Source: Oligosphaera ethanolica
GTDB taxonomy: Bacteria > Verrucomicrobiota > Lentisphaeria > Oligosphaerales > Oligosphaeraceae
Direction of reading: 5' to 3'
DNA: 64,000 nucleotides
NCBI RefSeq assembly: GCF_030814695.1
Contig: NZ_JAUSVL010000001.1
Location: 1,524,227-1,588,226 of the forward strand
Below the pieces are notes generated by a model, which saw only the letters and a list, made by a program, of their open reading frames with translations, did no database searches and was not told the DNA's origin. Positions 16,901 through 28,900 of the stretch are shown here, piece after piece (positions within the stretch are counted from its first letter, which is position 1; each line of letters begins with the position of its first letter). Both the position numbers and the translations under genes were made by a program.

Positions 16901-19900
16901 GGTACTCCCACCAATCCGGGATGAGGTTGGCGTTGGTGTCCACCAGCTGAACCGGGCGTTCGCACTCGACGAAGACCGCCCCGCCGGCGAGGACGCCAGC
17001 GCGTTCCAGGTTCGGCAGCGCGAAGCCGTCGATGTAGCTGATGGTCTCAACGAAGTTCTCGGCAGTCTGGAGCCCAGGCGTAGCAGCGTCCGCGCCAACG
17101 AGGGCGACGTAGCCGTCGTCGAAGGTGGAGTACAACGCGAGGTTACGCACATAGCTGGTCTGGGTCACCCACACCGGCGCTTGCGCCGTGCCGGTATTGA
17201 CCTGAACAGTGACCGTATTGGCCGCTTGGACATCAAGTACGGCGTCGCGGTAGGCGATGATTTCGGCGGGCGTGCGGACGCGCGTCCAGATGCGCAGTTC
17301 GTCCAATTCACCGATGAAGCCGTTGCCCAGCACCAGGTTCTTGCCGGCGCTGACCTGCGAGGACCCAGCGACCGCCTTGGTGACCTGTTTCTCTGCCAGG
17401 GCGCCACCGTCCATGGGCATGCCCAGACGCAACGTGAGCGTGCTTGCCGGCGCATCATAGCTGGCAGCGACGTGCACCCACACCGTACCGGTGAGATCGA
17501 GAACTTCCGCACTGCGGACAAAGTCGCCGCCGACCCGGAAGATCAGCTTGCTGGCAGCGTCAATTTCCACGCGGTATTCCGGCATACTGAAGCGGCCGGC
17601 TTTCTCCAAGATCGTGCCAATAGCGGCGGGCTTCACCCAGAATTCCACGGTGAAGGAACCCGTCATGGCCAGTGCGTCGTTGAGCTCGGATTCAGGACTG
17701 TAGGACACGGTGGCCGTCGCGCTCGGGAAGCTCATGGTCTGGCCCAGCGGGAATGCGTCCTTCTTGTCCGGACTGCGGCTGCTGCGCGGGTCGCTTTCGA
17801 GGGTATAGACCTCGTAGTAGTCGCCATAGCCGTCGTCGTCGCTGTCAGGATTGCGCGGATCGAGGCCGCGGAGCTGCTCTTCGAAGTTATCCAGGCCGTC
17901 CTGGTCAGCATCGGCCATGCAGTCATAGGTCACATCGTCGGTCATCTGAACCAATGGATCAGTACCACAGAGATACTCGTAGAGCTCGCAGAGACCGTCG
18001 TCATCCGTGTCGCCGAATTCGGCACCATCGGCAAGCTGGGCACCAAAGTACTGGTATTCCCAGCTGTCCGGGATGAGGTTGTTGTTCAGATCGGCCTCAA
18101 TGCGGACGCGATCAACCACGATCCAGTCGGCACCACTGCTGAGCACACCGGCGCGCTCCAAGCTCGGGAGCGTGAAGCCGGGCATCAAGCTGATGGTCTC
18201 GGCATGGTTCTCAGCCGTGCCGGTACCGAGCACCGCAGCGCCATTGACGCTACGGGCCACGCCCTTGTCGTCAAAGCTGGAGTACAATACCGGCAGCGGC
18301 ATGCCGTTGGCATTGAAGTCCGTGAGCGGCAGGATTGAGTCGCGCCAGGCGATGATCTCAGCATCAGGACGAGCGACGGGCCAGAGGCGCAGGTCGTCCA
18401 CGACGCCGGTGAAGCTGCTGACACCACCAAGGACCACGCTGGTGCCGGCGCTGTCAGGCAGCAAGGCCGAGATGGCATAGGTTGAGGTCGTTAGGAACTC
18501 CTCAAAGCGCGTTTCCGTAGCGTCAATCACGGCGCAGCGCAGGCTCATGGCCACCGAGTTATTCGCGTCGACGTCATAGACCGCTGCGACATGAACCCAA
18601 GTGCCCAGGGTGATCGCTTCAAGGCTCTTGATGCTGGCGGTACCGGCCACGAAGGTCAGCGTGCCATCGGCATTCAAGACCACCTTGTACTGGCTGAGGT
18701 TACCCAGAGCACTCTTCTTCTCCAGGATGGTGCCGGCCGCAGCGGCATTCATCCAGAATTCCAGGGTGAAGGAGCCGGTCATGTTGAGAGCGTCGTCGTC
18801 CGAGGACACCGGCGTGTAGGTCACGCTGCGGCCAGGAGCCAAGTCGATACCCCAGTTGTCCTTGCGTGCGGGGCTGCGGCTGTCCGCGGGATTGCCGACG
18901 AGCACATCGAAGTCCGCGACTTGATCGGCTGCCAGGGCCGGGTCATTGCCCAACTCGGCGCCATCGCTGAGGCCGTCGTCGTCGCTGTCCGGATTGCCGG
19001 GATGCAGACCACGGAGCTGCTCCTCGTAGTTCGTCAGGCCATCCTCGTCGAAGTCAGCTTCGCTATCGAAATTGACGTCGTCGGTGTCAACCAGACGCGG
19101 GTTGGTAGACGCGAGGTACTCGTAGAGCTCGTTGAGGCCGTCCTCGTCCGTGTCGCCGTACTGGGCGCCGTCAGGCAGGAGATCGCCGAAGTACTTGCGT
19201 TCCCAACGGTCGGAGATGAGGTTGTTGTTGGTGTCGGCATCTTCGCCGAAGGGATTGTCGTTCTCAGCAACGGCCTCGGCGACAATACTGGCGCCCACCA
19301 GCACGGCGGCGTTGGTCCAGCCATTCAGCCAATCGCCGCCATGGGCAAGCTGGCTGTCAGCAGCGTGCTTGATGAAGCGTCTGTCGCCAGTGAAGGCGGC
19401 GATGGCCGCGCGGCCAACGCTGTCCACATCGTCGAAGCGGTAGTAGCCTACCAGACCATCCTCATCGCCGAAGAGCATGGTCTTCATGCTGTCGAAGATG
19501 TCGTCACGCGAGCGAACAACATCCCAGATGCGGATGTCGTCAATCAAGCCCTTGAAACCTTCGCCGACCTTGGTACTGACGATGCCAGGGCCATCGGTCA
19601 CGGGTTGGACCATGGCAAACTTGGTGGCGACATTTTCGCCGTTGATGTAGAGGCTGAGTGTGGCATCGGCCGCATTAAGGCTCATGGCGACATGGGCCCA
19701 CTTGCCCTCTTCCAAGATGAATGCGGCGGGTGCGGTGAGCATCTCGGCCTGGGCGGTCCCGCCGAGGCTGGTGAAGGTCGCGTAGAGCGAGCCACCCTTG
19801 ACACCCAGCTTGTAGTTCACCAGATGCTTGTCGGCGCTTACCGTACCCACGCAACGCTCGATGATGGTCCAGTCGTCCGTCGCCGCAATGGCCTCGGGCT

Positions 19901-22900
19901 GAATCCATGCTTCGAGTGTCCAGGTGTTCAGCTTGAAGCGCTTCTGCAGCGGCAGTTGCACGAAATTGCCAGTCGTGCCGTCGAAGCGCACTGCGCGGTT
20001 GACGAACGGATCGTTGACATCCAACGGATCGCTGCCCTGGCCCAACTCGGCATTGTCGGCAACGCCGTCATTGTCGGTGTCCATCAGCAGCGGATGGATG
20101 CCGCGGTTGATTTCGGTGATGTTGTTAAGGCCATCGCCGTCGAAGTCCTCCAGGTCGTCCGGCACGCCATTGTTGTCGCTGTCCTTGGCGTTCGGGTTGG
20201 TGCCCAGCAAGTACTCCCAAGCGACGCCGATGCCGTCGCTATCGCCGTCCAGCAGCATACCGTAGTCGGCATTGCGCATGAGGAAGCCATTGGTGTCCAC
20301 ACCGTAGGCAGTGTAGGTTCCGACCGTGGATTCCCATTCCGTGAAGGCAGTGTAATGCCAGGCGGCGCGGGGATCGCAGGGATTGTCATGACCGTAGACG
20401 ATGACCGGCTGGTCATCGACGAGCAATTGCACGTCGAGCGTACCCATGTACATATCGCGTTCCAGCGTCACTTCGGTGGTGCCGATGGTGATCTTGGTCT
20501 CCTGCGTCTGGAACAGCGAACGGGTGTAAGCCACCACGATCTTGTTGCGACCGATCTTGAGCGCGGAGGCGATGTCGACGTCTCCACCCGTACTGGCGAA
20601 GACCACGCCGTTGACGGTGAGGAATTCGTGATCCCTGGCATGATCCGTCGCGCCAGGCGTAACGGCATGCATATTGAAGCTCAGGATCGCTTCCTCGGGC
20701 TTGGTGGCCAACTCGAAATGCTTGTGCAGAATTACGAACATGTGTTCGGGTTCAAGCGCCTCGTTGTCCGGCCAATAGCGGCCGATGCCTTCTTCGCCAA
20801 CCCAGCCGCGATAGCCCTCGCCAAGCGTGAGATAGCCCACACCCTGCGTGTAGCCGCGGAGGCCCTGGAAGGTCGTGCCGTTGATCACCGCCGCGTCACG
20901 CCAATCGTAGTAGCGGCGGTCAACGCGCGGGAAGCTGTCCAGCTTGTGGTAATTGACCCACCATTCGGGTATGCCGTCGCCGTCGACGTCGTCATCGCCG
21001 GCGAGAACTTTGGCGTCGGCCCCAGCCACGTCGGCCGTGAGGTTCAGCATGTAGGCATCGTTGCGGAACTGCGCGAAGTCCTCGACCTTCGTGCCGGCGT
21101 CGTCAAAGCGGTAGTAGGCCGCCAGCGGATAAGGCTCGACCAGGTAGTTGATTTCCAGGGTCGGGGTCAGCGGCGCCGGGACGATGCGGTCGGCCCAGTA
21201 GTCGATTTGATCAGCCGTGCGGGCGATCGTCCACAGGCGGATTTCGTCCACATGCGTATTGACGACCTTGCCGAGCTCGGCGCGGGTAGCGGAGTTGCCG
21301 AAGTCGACGATGGCCGTGACCAGGCGCGAGCCAATGATGGCCAGGCGGTCGCGGAAGAGCTGCAGGCTCTTCTCTTCCGGCTTCCATACCAAGGCCAGGT
21401 GCGTCCATTCGCCAGTGACCAGCGCCGGGGTGGACAGTTCGCCACCCACGAATGCGAGCACTTCCATGGTGTCGGCCTTGAAGATTTGGCCGATGGGCGC
21501 GCCACTGGCGTCAATACCCAGGCGGTAACCGTGGCCCGTCTCACCGACGAAGGTGAAGAGCCAGCCACTGGCGGCGGCAGTGGGCTTCACCCACATTTCC
21601 ACCGTGAATTCGCCCTTGCCAACGGCAAAGCGGTCCGGATACGGCAGCGAGTAGACCGCGGCGGTGCCGATGCTGGCCAGATCCAGCGACAGCGGCGGCG
21701 CCATGACTGAACGGTAGGTATAGGGGCCGACTGGCACTTCCTGCGCCAGAGCGGTGGCGTAGTCCACCGTCACGCGATTGCCATTCTGGTCGACGATGAT
21801 GCTCATGGGATGGTTCGGCGAGCTGCCGAAGACCACTTCGACCTTGTCCTGCACGCCGTCGTCATCACTATCGGCATTGTTAGGCAGGCTGCCCCAGCCT
21901 TGTTCTTCGGCGTTGGTGAGGCCGTCGTCGTCCATATCCTCGTCGGCATCGCTGACGCCATTGCCGTCGGTGTCCTGATTGGTCGGATCGGTGCCGGCCA
22001 AGTATTCGTAGTAGTTGCTCAGGCCGTCGCCGTCGAGATCGCCATCGGCGTCACCACTGTAGTTCGGGTCGAGGCCGTAGAGCGTTTCCCACCAGTCGGG
22101 CATGCCGTCGTTGTCGCTGTCGACTTCCTCAGGCGTGACCGGGCTGGAGCCATCGGCCATCTTCGCATCGGAAACCAGCGTGGCGGCATTGAGCCAGCCG
22201 GTCTTCCAATCGTCCAGTGGCGAGGCGAAGTCCTGGGCGGTATCACCGCCGTCGTCGAAGAGATAGTAGGCCACCAGGCCCTGACTCAATACCGGCGTGG
22301 CCGGTAGCGTGGTCGGGGTGGACGCCAGGAAGTCGGAGAAGTCCGCCTTGGCGACATTCCAGATGCGCACGGCATCCATCTGCCCGTCAACGCCTTCGCC
22401 AACCCGCAGGTCAGCAAGGCCCACAGCGACGCCACTAGGCGTCACACCGGCAAATATCTTGCTGCCAGCGGCCTTGTTGTTAACCATGATCTTCAGGGTG
22501 TTGGTCGCGGCATCGAAGATCGCGCCAACATGCGTCCAGCTGCCAGTAGGCAAGGCAGTATTGGCCACACACTCGTGGAGAGCGGGCGTCGTTGCGCCAA
22601 AGACCTCGCTGGTGAAGCGCGCGACGGGCTTGCCGGCAGCATTCACGGCCAGTTCGTAGTTGATGGTCTCGAAGTCGCCATCAAGATCGCCGTCGATCCG
22701 GCGGCTGATGAGGGTCATGGCCCTGCCGATACTTTCCAGTTTAACCCAGGCATCGACGCTCCAGCTCTCGTCCATGGCCAGACGCGGCTGGTTCGGCAGC
22801 GCCAAGTAGCCGGCGTTGGGCGCCAAGACGCGTGAGGTGAAAGGCTTGAGCGAATTGCTGGCGTTAGTCTCCTGCTCGTCAGCATCTTTCACGTCGTCGT

Positions 22901-25900
22901 CGTCTTGGTCGGTCTGGGAATTTGTCAACGGGTGGTAGCCCAGGCGCTGCAGTTCGGCGTAGGTCCGGTCCAGATTTACCAACTGCTGATCCGGGGTCGT
23001 GCCGTCAGACAGGGCATTCCATGGCGAGGTGCCGGCGAGATACTCGTAGTAGTTGCTCAGCGTATCGCCATCGGCGTCGACCGTGCCATCCTGATTACCA
23101 GGATCGTGGCCGGCAGCGACTTCGTACCAGTCGGGCATGCCATCGCTATCGCTGTCGCCAGCGAAGGCCGCCAGATCGGCGTCCGCGGTAGCAGCCGCAC
23201 CAACGCCGTTGATCATCGCCACGGCGTAACGACCGACCTGCGGCGCGCCGCCATTGAGGCCGGCCGCTGCCGCGCCCAGTTCGCTCTTGCTGAGATCGAA
23301 GAGCCAAGCGCCAGCCTTGTCCGTGCCATTGCCGCGGAAGCAAGCGATCATCGCCCGGGACGCCAGCACTTCCAGCGCCGTATTGACATTGACACGACCG
23401 CCGGTGACAGAGGTGCCGCTGAGCGCACCAACCGTATCAACACCGGCCATGATCGCTTCCTTAAGATCCATCGCCGTCGCCGTCGGATACTGCGACTTCA
23501 GCAGCGCGGCAATACCAGCCACATGCGGCGTCGCCATGGACGTGCCATTGATGAAATCGTAGTCACCCGGGACGGTGCTGAGGATGCTCACGCCCGGCGC
23601 CGCGACATCGACCGTGGTCGCGCCGTAGTTGGAGAAATCCGCCAGCTGGTCATTCTGGTCCGTCGCCGCGACCGAAATGATATTGGGCAGGTCGTAGCTG
23701 GCCGGATAGGAGCTCCACTGACCGTCGTTATCATTGCTTTCATTGCCGGCCGCGCAAAGCAGCAGGTGACCGGCGGACAGAGCCCGGCGGATGGCGTCAT
23801 ACAGCGCGTCGGAGTAGCCATAGTCGCCCCAGCTGTGACTGCTGATGGCCGCGCCATTGGCAATTGCGTACTCAATGGCGTTGATCGCGTCCATGCTGGC
23901 ATTGTAGGAACTGCCACTGGCGTCGAAAATCTTCAGGCCCATCACGCGGACCTGCCAGTTGACGCCGGCGACGCCGACGCCGTTGTTGCCCACGCCGCCA
24001 ATGGTGCCGGAGCAGTGCGTGCCGTGGCTGTGGTCATCCATGGGATCGCCATGGCCGCCGACAAAGCTGTAGCCGTGGACGTCGTCCACGTAGCCGTTGC
24101 CATCGTCGTCAATGCCGTTGCCAGGTATTTCGCCGGCGTTGGTCCAGACGTTGTCCACCAGGTCGGGATGCGTGTAGTCGATGCCAGTATCGATGACCGC
24201 GACGACGACGTTGCGTGAGCCGGTGCCCTTGTCCCAGGCGGCCGGGGCGTCGATGGCTTCCATGCCCCAGAGATTGCCGTACATCGGGTCGTTAGGCATG
24301 GCCAGCAGTTCGATCTTGTAGTTGGGCTCGCAGTATTCCACGAGGCCACTGGCGCGGAAGGCCTGGATGGCCGCCGCCAGGTCAGTGCCCGCTGGCAACT
24401 GCAACAGGCGGGCGCCCGTGAGCCTGGACTCGCGAATGGTCGCCGCGGCAGCCTGACGCTGAACAGCGACGGTCTGGCTTTCCATGGCGAAGGGCTTGAA
24501 CTTGACAATCAGCTGATCAGCCACGTGCTCTTCAGCCAGCAATTCGGCCGTGGTCATGGTGCCACTGCGGAACATGCCGTAATCCGCACCGTATGGCGCC
24601 GCGACGCCCATGGTGGAACTGGTCGCCAGATTGTGCAGCCGCCACACCTGGCTGGCCGGGAGGGCCGAGCCGTAGATGGCGATCTGGTCCATGAGGCCGT
24701 CATAGCCGGCACCAACACTCAGCAGCGCGCCCGTCAGGACGCCGCCAATGACGCCGTCACCCGTGGCTGGGCATTCGTGGCGTTCGTCTAGTTCCGTGCT
24801 CTCAGCCACCGGCATGCCGTTGACATAGAGGGTGAGGACCTTGGTCTCAGCGTCATAGCTGGCCGCCACGTGCGCCCAGCTGTCCGCCGCAAGAACCAGA
24901 CCGGCGGCGCCGCCAACTTTGACCTGCGTGCCATCAATGGCCGTAAAGGCCGCGTAGGGCTTGAGGCCAGCATCGAGTCCCAACTCGTAGTTCACGCCGG
25001 TGGCAGCGACCTGGCGCTTGATGAGCGTGGACGCCGTGGTGCTGCTGGTGTTGACCATAGCCATGACGGTCCAGCTCGCCAGTGCATGGCGCGCCTGAGC
25101 AGGCACGACCAGGCCGGCGGCATCGCCCGTGAAGACCAAGTGCTTGTGCGTCTTGGGTGCGACGTTGCTCAGCGGGTTGAGCGGATCAGCCGCGTAGCTG
25201 TCCTCATCTGGCCGCCGGAACATGCCGGCGATGCCGGTGACCTCTTCGAAGTCGCTATAGCCGTCGCCGTCGCTGTCAGCCAGGCGCGGGTCGAGGCCAT
25301 AGGCCTGTTTTTCGCCGTTGGTCAGGCCATCGCCGGCCGAAGCCGTGGCGAAGAAGTCCGCCGTGCCGTTGGTGCTGTCATTCGGGTCGGTACCGGCCAG
25401 GTACTCGTAGAGGTTGGTCAGGCCGTCGCCGTCTTGGTCGCCGCCAGCAGCGCTGACGCGATAGACGGTCTCGAACCAATCGGGCATGCCATTGCCATTG
25501 CTGTCGTCGACGCCGTAGAAGGCCAGGGCGCTGTCGGCACCATACCAATCGCCCGTCGGGTTGTAGCTGGCCACATCAACGGCGTAGGTATCGGCATTGC
25601 GCCAACCCGGGTGCGCGAAGTCTTCAATGCTCGTGCCGCCATCGTCAAAGCGGTAGCAGCGGAAGAGTCCGGCAGTGCCTTCGGCCACCAGTTCCAGACG
25701 CGTGGCGTCAATGTCCTGCATGCTGCGGGCGGTAGTCCACACGCGGACTTCGTCCAGGCAGACAGCGCCAGCCCAGCCGGTAACCACGTTGCTCGGGACC
25801 GCCATGGCGAAGCTGTTGTTGCCGTCAACCGGCAGGTAGTCGAGGTCGCTGGCGCTGAATTCCTGCTCAAGGACAGAATTGCCATTGATGACCAGCGAAA

Positions 25901-28900
25901 GCGTCCGGATGTTGGGATCCCACGTCGCCGCCAGGTGCGTCCAGACGTTGGCCGTGATTGCCGTGGAGCTCACGAGCTCGACCACGGTATCGCGGACGGT
26001 CTGGTAACGCACGTAGGGCCTGCCGGCCGACAGGCCGAGAGCGAAGCCGACGCGAGTACCGACCATGCGCTGCAACAGCACACCGTCAGCGCTCGCCGGG
26101 GTGGCGGCGCGAACGGTCGCTTCGACCGTCCAGGACGGCATGCGCACCGCGCGCTCAGCGGCTGCCAACGGGATATCCAGGCCGCCGTCCTTGCCATCGC
26201 CGATGTTGGCGAGGTCGAGGTAACGGTTGCTGAAATTGTTGGCGCCGTCGAGCTTGTTCATGGAATGCAGCGGGCTGGTGAGGTCCGTGACCTCCTGGCC
26301 ATCGTCGATACCGTCGTCATCCGAATCCGCCAGGCGCGGATGGGTACCGTACTGCTGCTCGGCGAAGTTGGTCAAGCCGTCCAGATCAGCGTCCCAGTCG
26401 GCGTCAAGCGTGGTGTCGGGCTTAAGCGCACCGGTGATATCTACCACGTCAGCGCTGTACTGATCAATGGGGCTGGTTTCCGCCAAGTACTCGTAGGTGT
26501 CGATTAGGCCGTCGCCATCGCTATCGATGCTGCCATCGGTCGTGGTCAAGTCACCGAAGTACTTGATCTCCCACCAATCCGGCAGGCCATCGCCATCGCT
26601 GTCCACGTCTTCAGCACTGATCGGGCTGCTGTCGCCCAGGTCAATGAAGGATGCGTTCTGCAGCCGCGCGGCATTACGCCAGCTGTTGTTCCAGTCGCCG
26701 AAGCTGGCGCTGTGGCTGTCCTGAGCCGTCACTCCGCCATCGTCAAAGCGGTAGTAGGCCACCAGGCCGTCCTCATTGCCGGCGATGTTGGTGGTCATCG
26801 TCGCAGTGATCTCATCAGCCGTGCGGACACTGTTCCAGAAGCGCAGTTCGTCAATGACACCAGCGTAATCGCGGCCAGCCACGAGCGTACAGAGGCCTGG
26901 GCCCGTCATGATCGGGGCCAGGCTGCTGCTCAGCTTGCGCGCTTCCACACCATCCAACCACAGGGTCAGCGTGCGACTCGTGTTGTCAAAGCTAAACGCA
27001 ACGTGCGTCCAGGTCTTACCGTCGCGTTTGATACTGGTGATGGATGTCGCGGTCACTTCCGTGCCCGTGGCATCGGTGTAGTAGCCCGTGATGGTGTTGT
27101 CGGCCGTATTCAGACGCAAGCCGTAGTTGACCAGCGGCTTGATGCTGCCATCGGTGGCCTTGAAGATACCGACGCGCTGTTCCAACAGCGTCGCGGTGGC
27201 AGCGGTCTGCGTACGATCAGGCCGCACCCACAGTTCGACCAACCAGTTGACCATGGCAAAGCGGTTCTGGCAGGGCAGCAGCAGGTAACCACCCGCGGCG
27301 TCCGCGAAGGCAACGCCACGCTGTTCGGCCGGGCTGTTGCCGTCCGTCGGGCTGTAGCCCTTGCCGACTTCAACACTGTCGCTCAGGCCGTCGTCGTCGG
27401 TGTCAACCAGCCGCGGATCGGTACCGTACTTGTCCTCATCGGTGTTGGTGAGGCCGTCGCCGTCGAGGTCCTCATCGCCATCGGTGATACCGTTGTTGTT
27501 GCTGTCCTCGTCATAGGGATTGGTGTTGATGAGGTACTCGACCAGGTTGGTCAGGCCGTCGTCGTCAGGATCATTGTCAATACCGTAATCCTGATGACCC
27601 ACGAACTTGCCGCTGTTGTCCGTATCAAACCCGCCGCGCAGGAAGCGCGCTTCCGTCGCGGTACGACCATGCCAGACACTGCGTGGATCGAACTTGAAGC
27701 GGTCGCCGCGGACGATGACTTCCTGGCCATCAACACTCAAAGCCATGTCGGCCTTCATGGTGGCGCGCGGGAAGGTATAGGAAATCGTTGGCCATGGTTC
27801 GCGCGTCAGCACCGGGGTCTGGCCGCCGGAGTTGTAGGTCCAGTAGCCAGGCGGAACCACATTACGCACAATCCACGTGTTGCCGCCGGCGTCGGCCAGG
27901 TAGATGTATATCTGGTTGCGGCCCTGTTGCATGTACTGGGCGATGTCAATGGTGCCAGCACCGGCCAGGGGCACATTCTGACCATTGACGGTCATCTGCT
28001 GCACCGAGCCATTAAACAGGTTCAAGGTGAAGGGCGCTTCCTCGGGCTGGCGATCCAACACGATGTACTTCCACAATTCCACAAACATACCGGACGGATA
28101 GGTCACGCTGGACTTGGTCGTCACGGCCTCGAAATTCTCGGCCCAAGCCGTAATGCCACCCAGCGAACCATAGATGGTGAAGTCGCGGACGATGTGACCA
28201 GCCTCGGCTACAACTGTTGGACCGTTGTTGGGCGCGGTCACGGCGCCAGCACCATTGATGATGCCGGCGTTGACGTCCCAGCCGGAGGTATTGCGGCCAT
28301 TGATGCCAGCAGTATTGTGGGCGACGATCTGCATCCAGTCGCCGGCCAGCTCATCGTCCCTGGTAAACAGCATCTTCCGCCACATATCCAGGCCATGGAG
28401 AGCCACCCACCACTCGGGCAGGCCATCGCCATCCTCGTCGTCAACGCCGTCCACCGGCGCATATTCATCGGCAGCAAAGGCGTTCTTAATGTCGAGGTAG
28501 TAGTCGCGGTTGCCCACATAGCCGTAGTCCTCGGCGAATTGGCCGCCGTCATCGAAGCGATAGTAGGCCAAGAGCAAGTCGGTGTACTCGTAGATGTCCG
28601 TGAGGCCGAAGGACGGCGTCTGTAGGGCATCGGTCACGCCGACGAGCTGGTTGTTCAGTTCCTGGTAGTTGAAGAGCAGATCAATGGTGGCGTGAGTCGG
28701 GATGATCTCGTTGAGCCAGCGTTCGATCTCCAGCGCACTGCGCGCTTCGGCCCAGACGCGGACTTCGTCCAGCTGGCCATTGAGCAAGTCCTTGCCCAAG
28801 AAGGCTTCGCCGGCGCCGACGTTAGGCTCGGCCAGGGTCAGCTGCGCGATCAGCGACACGCCATTGATGTGCAGGCGCATGCTGTGATCGGCAGGCGACC

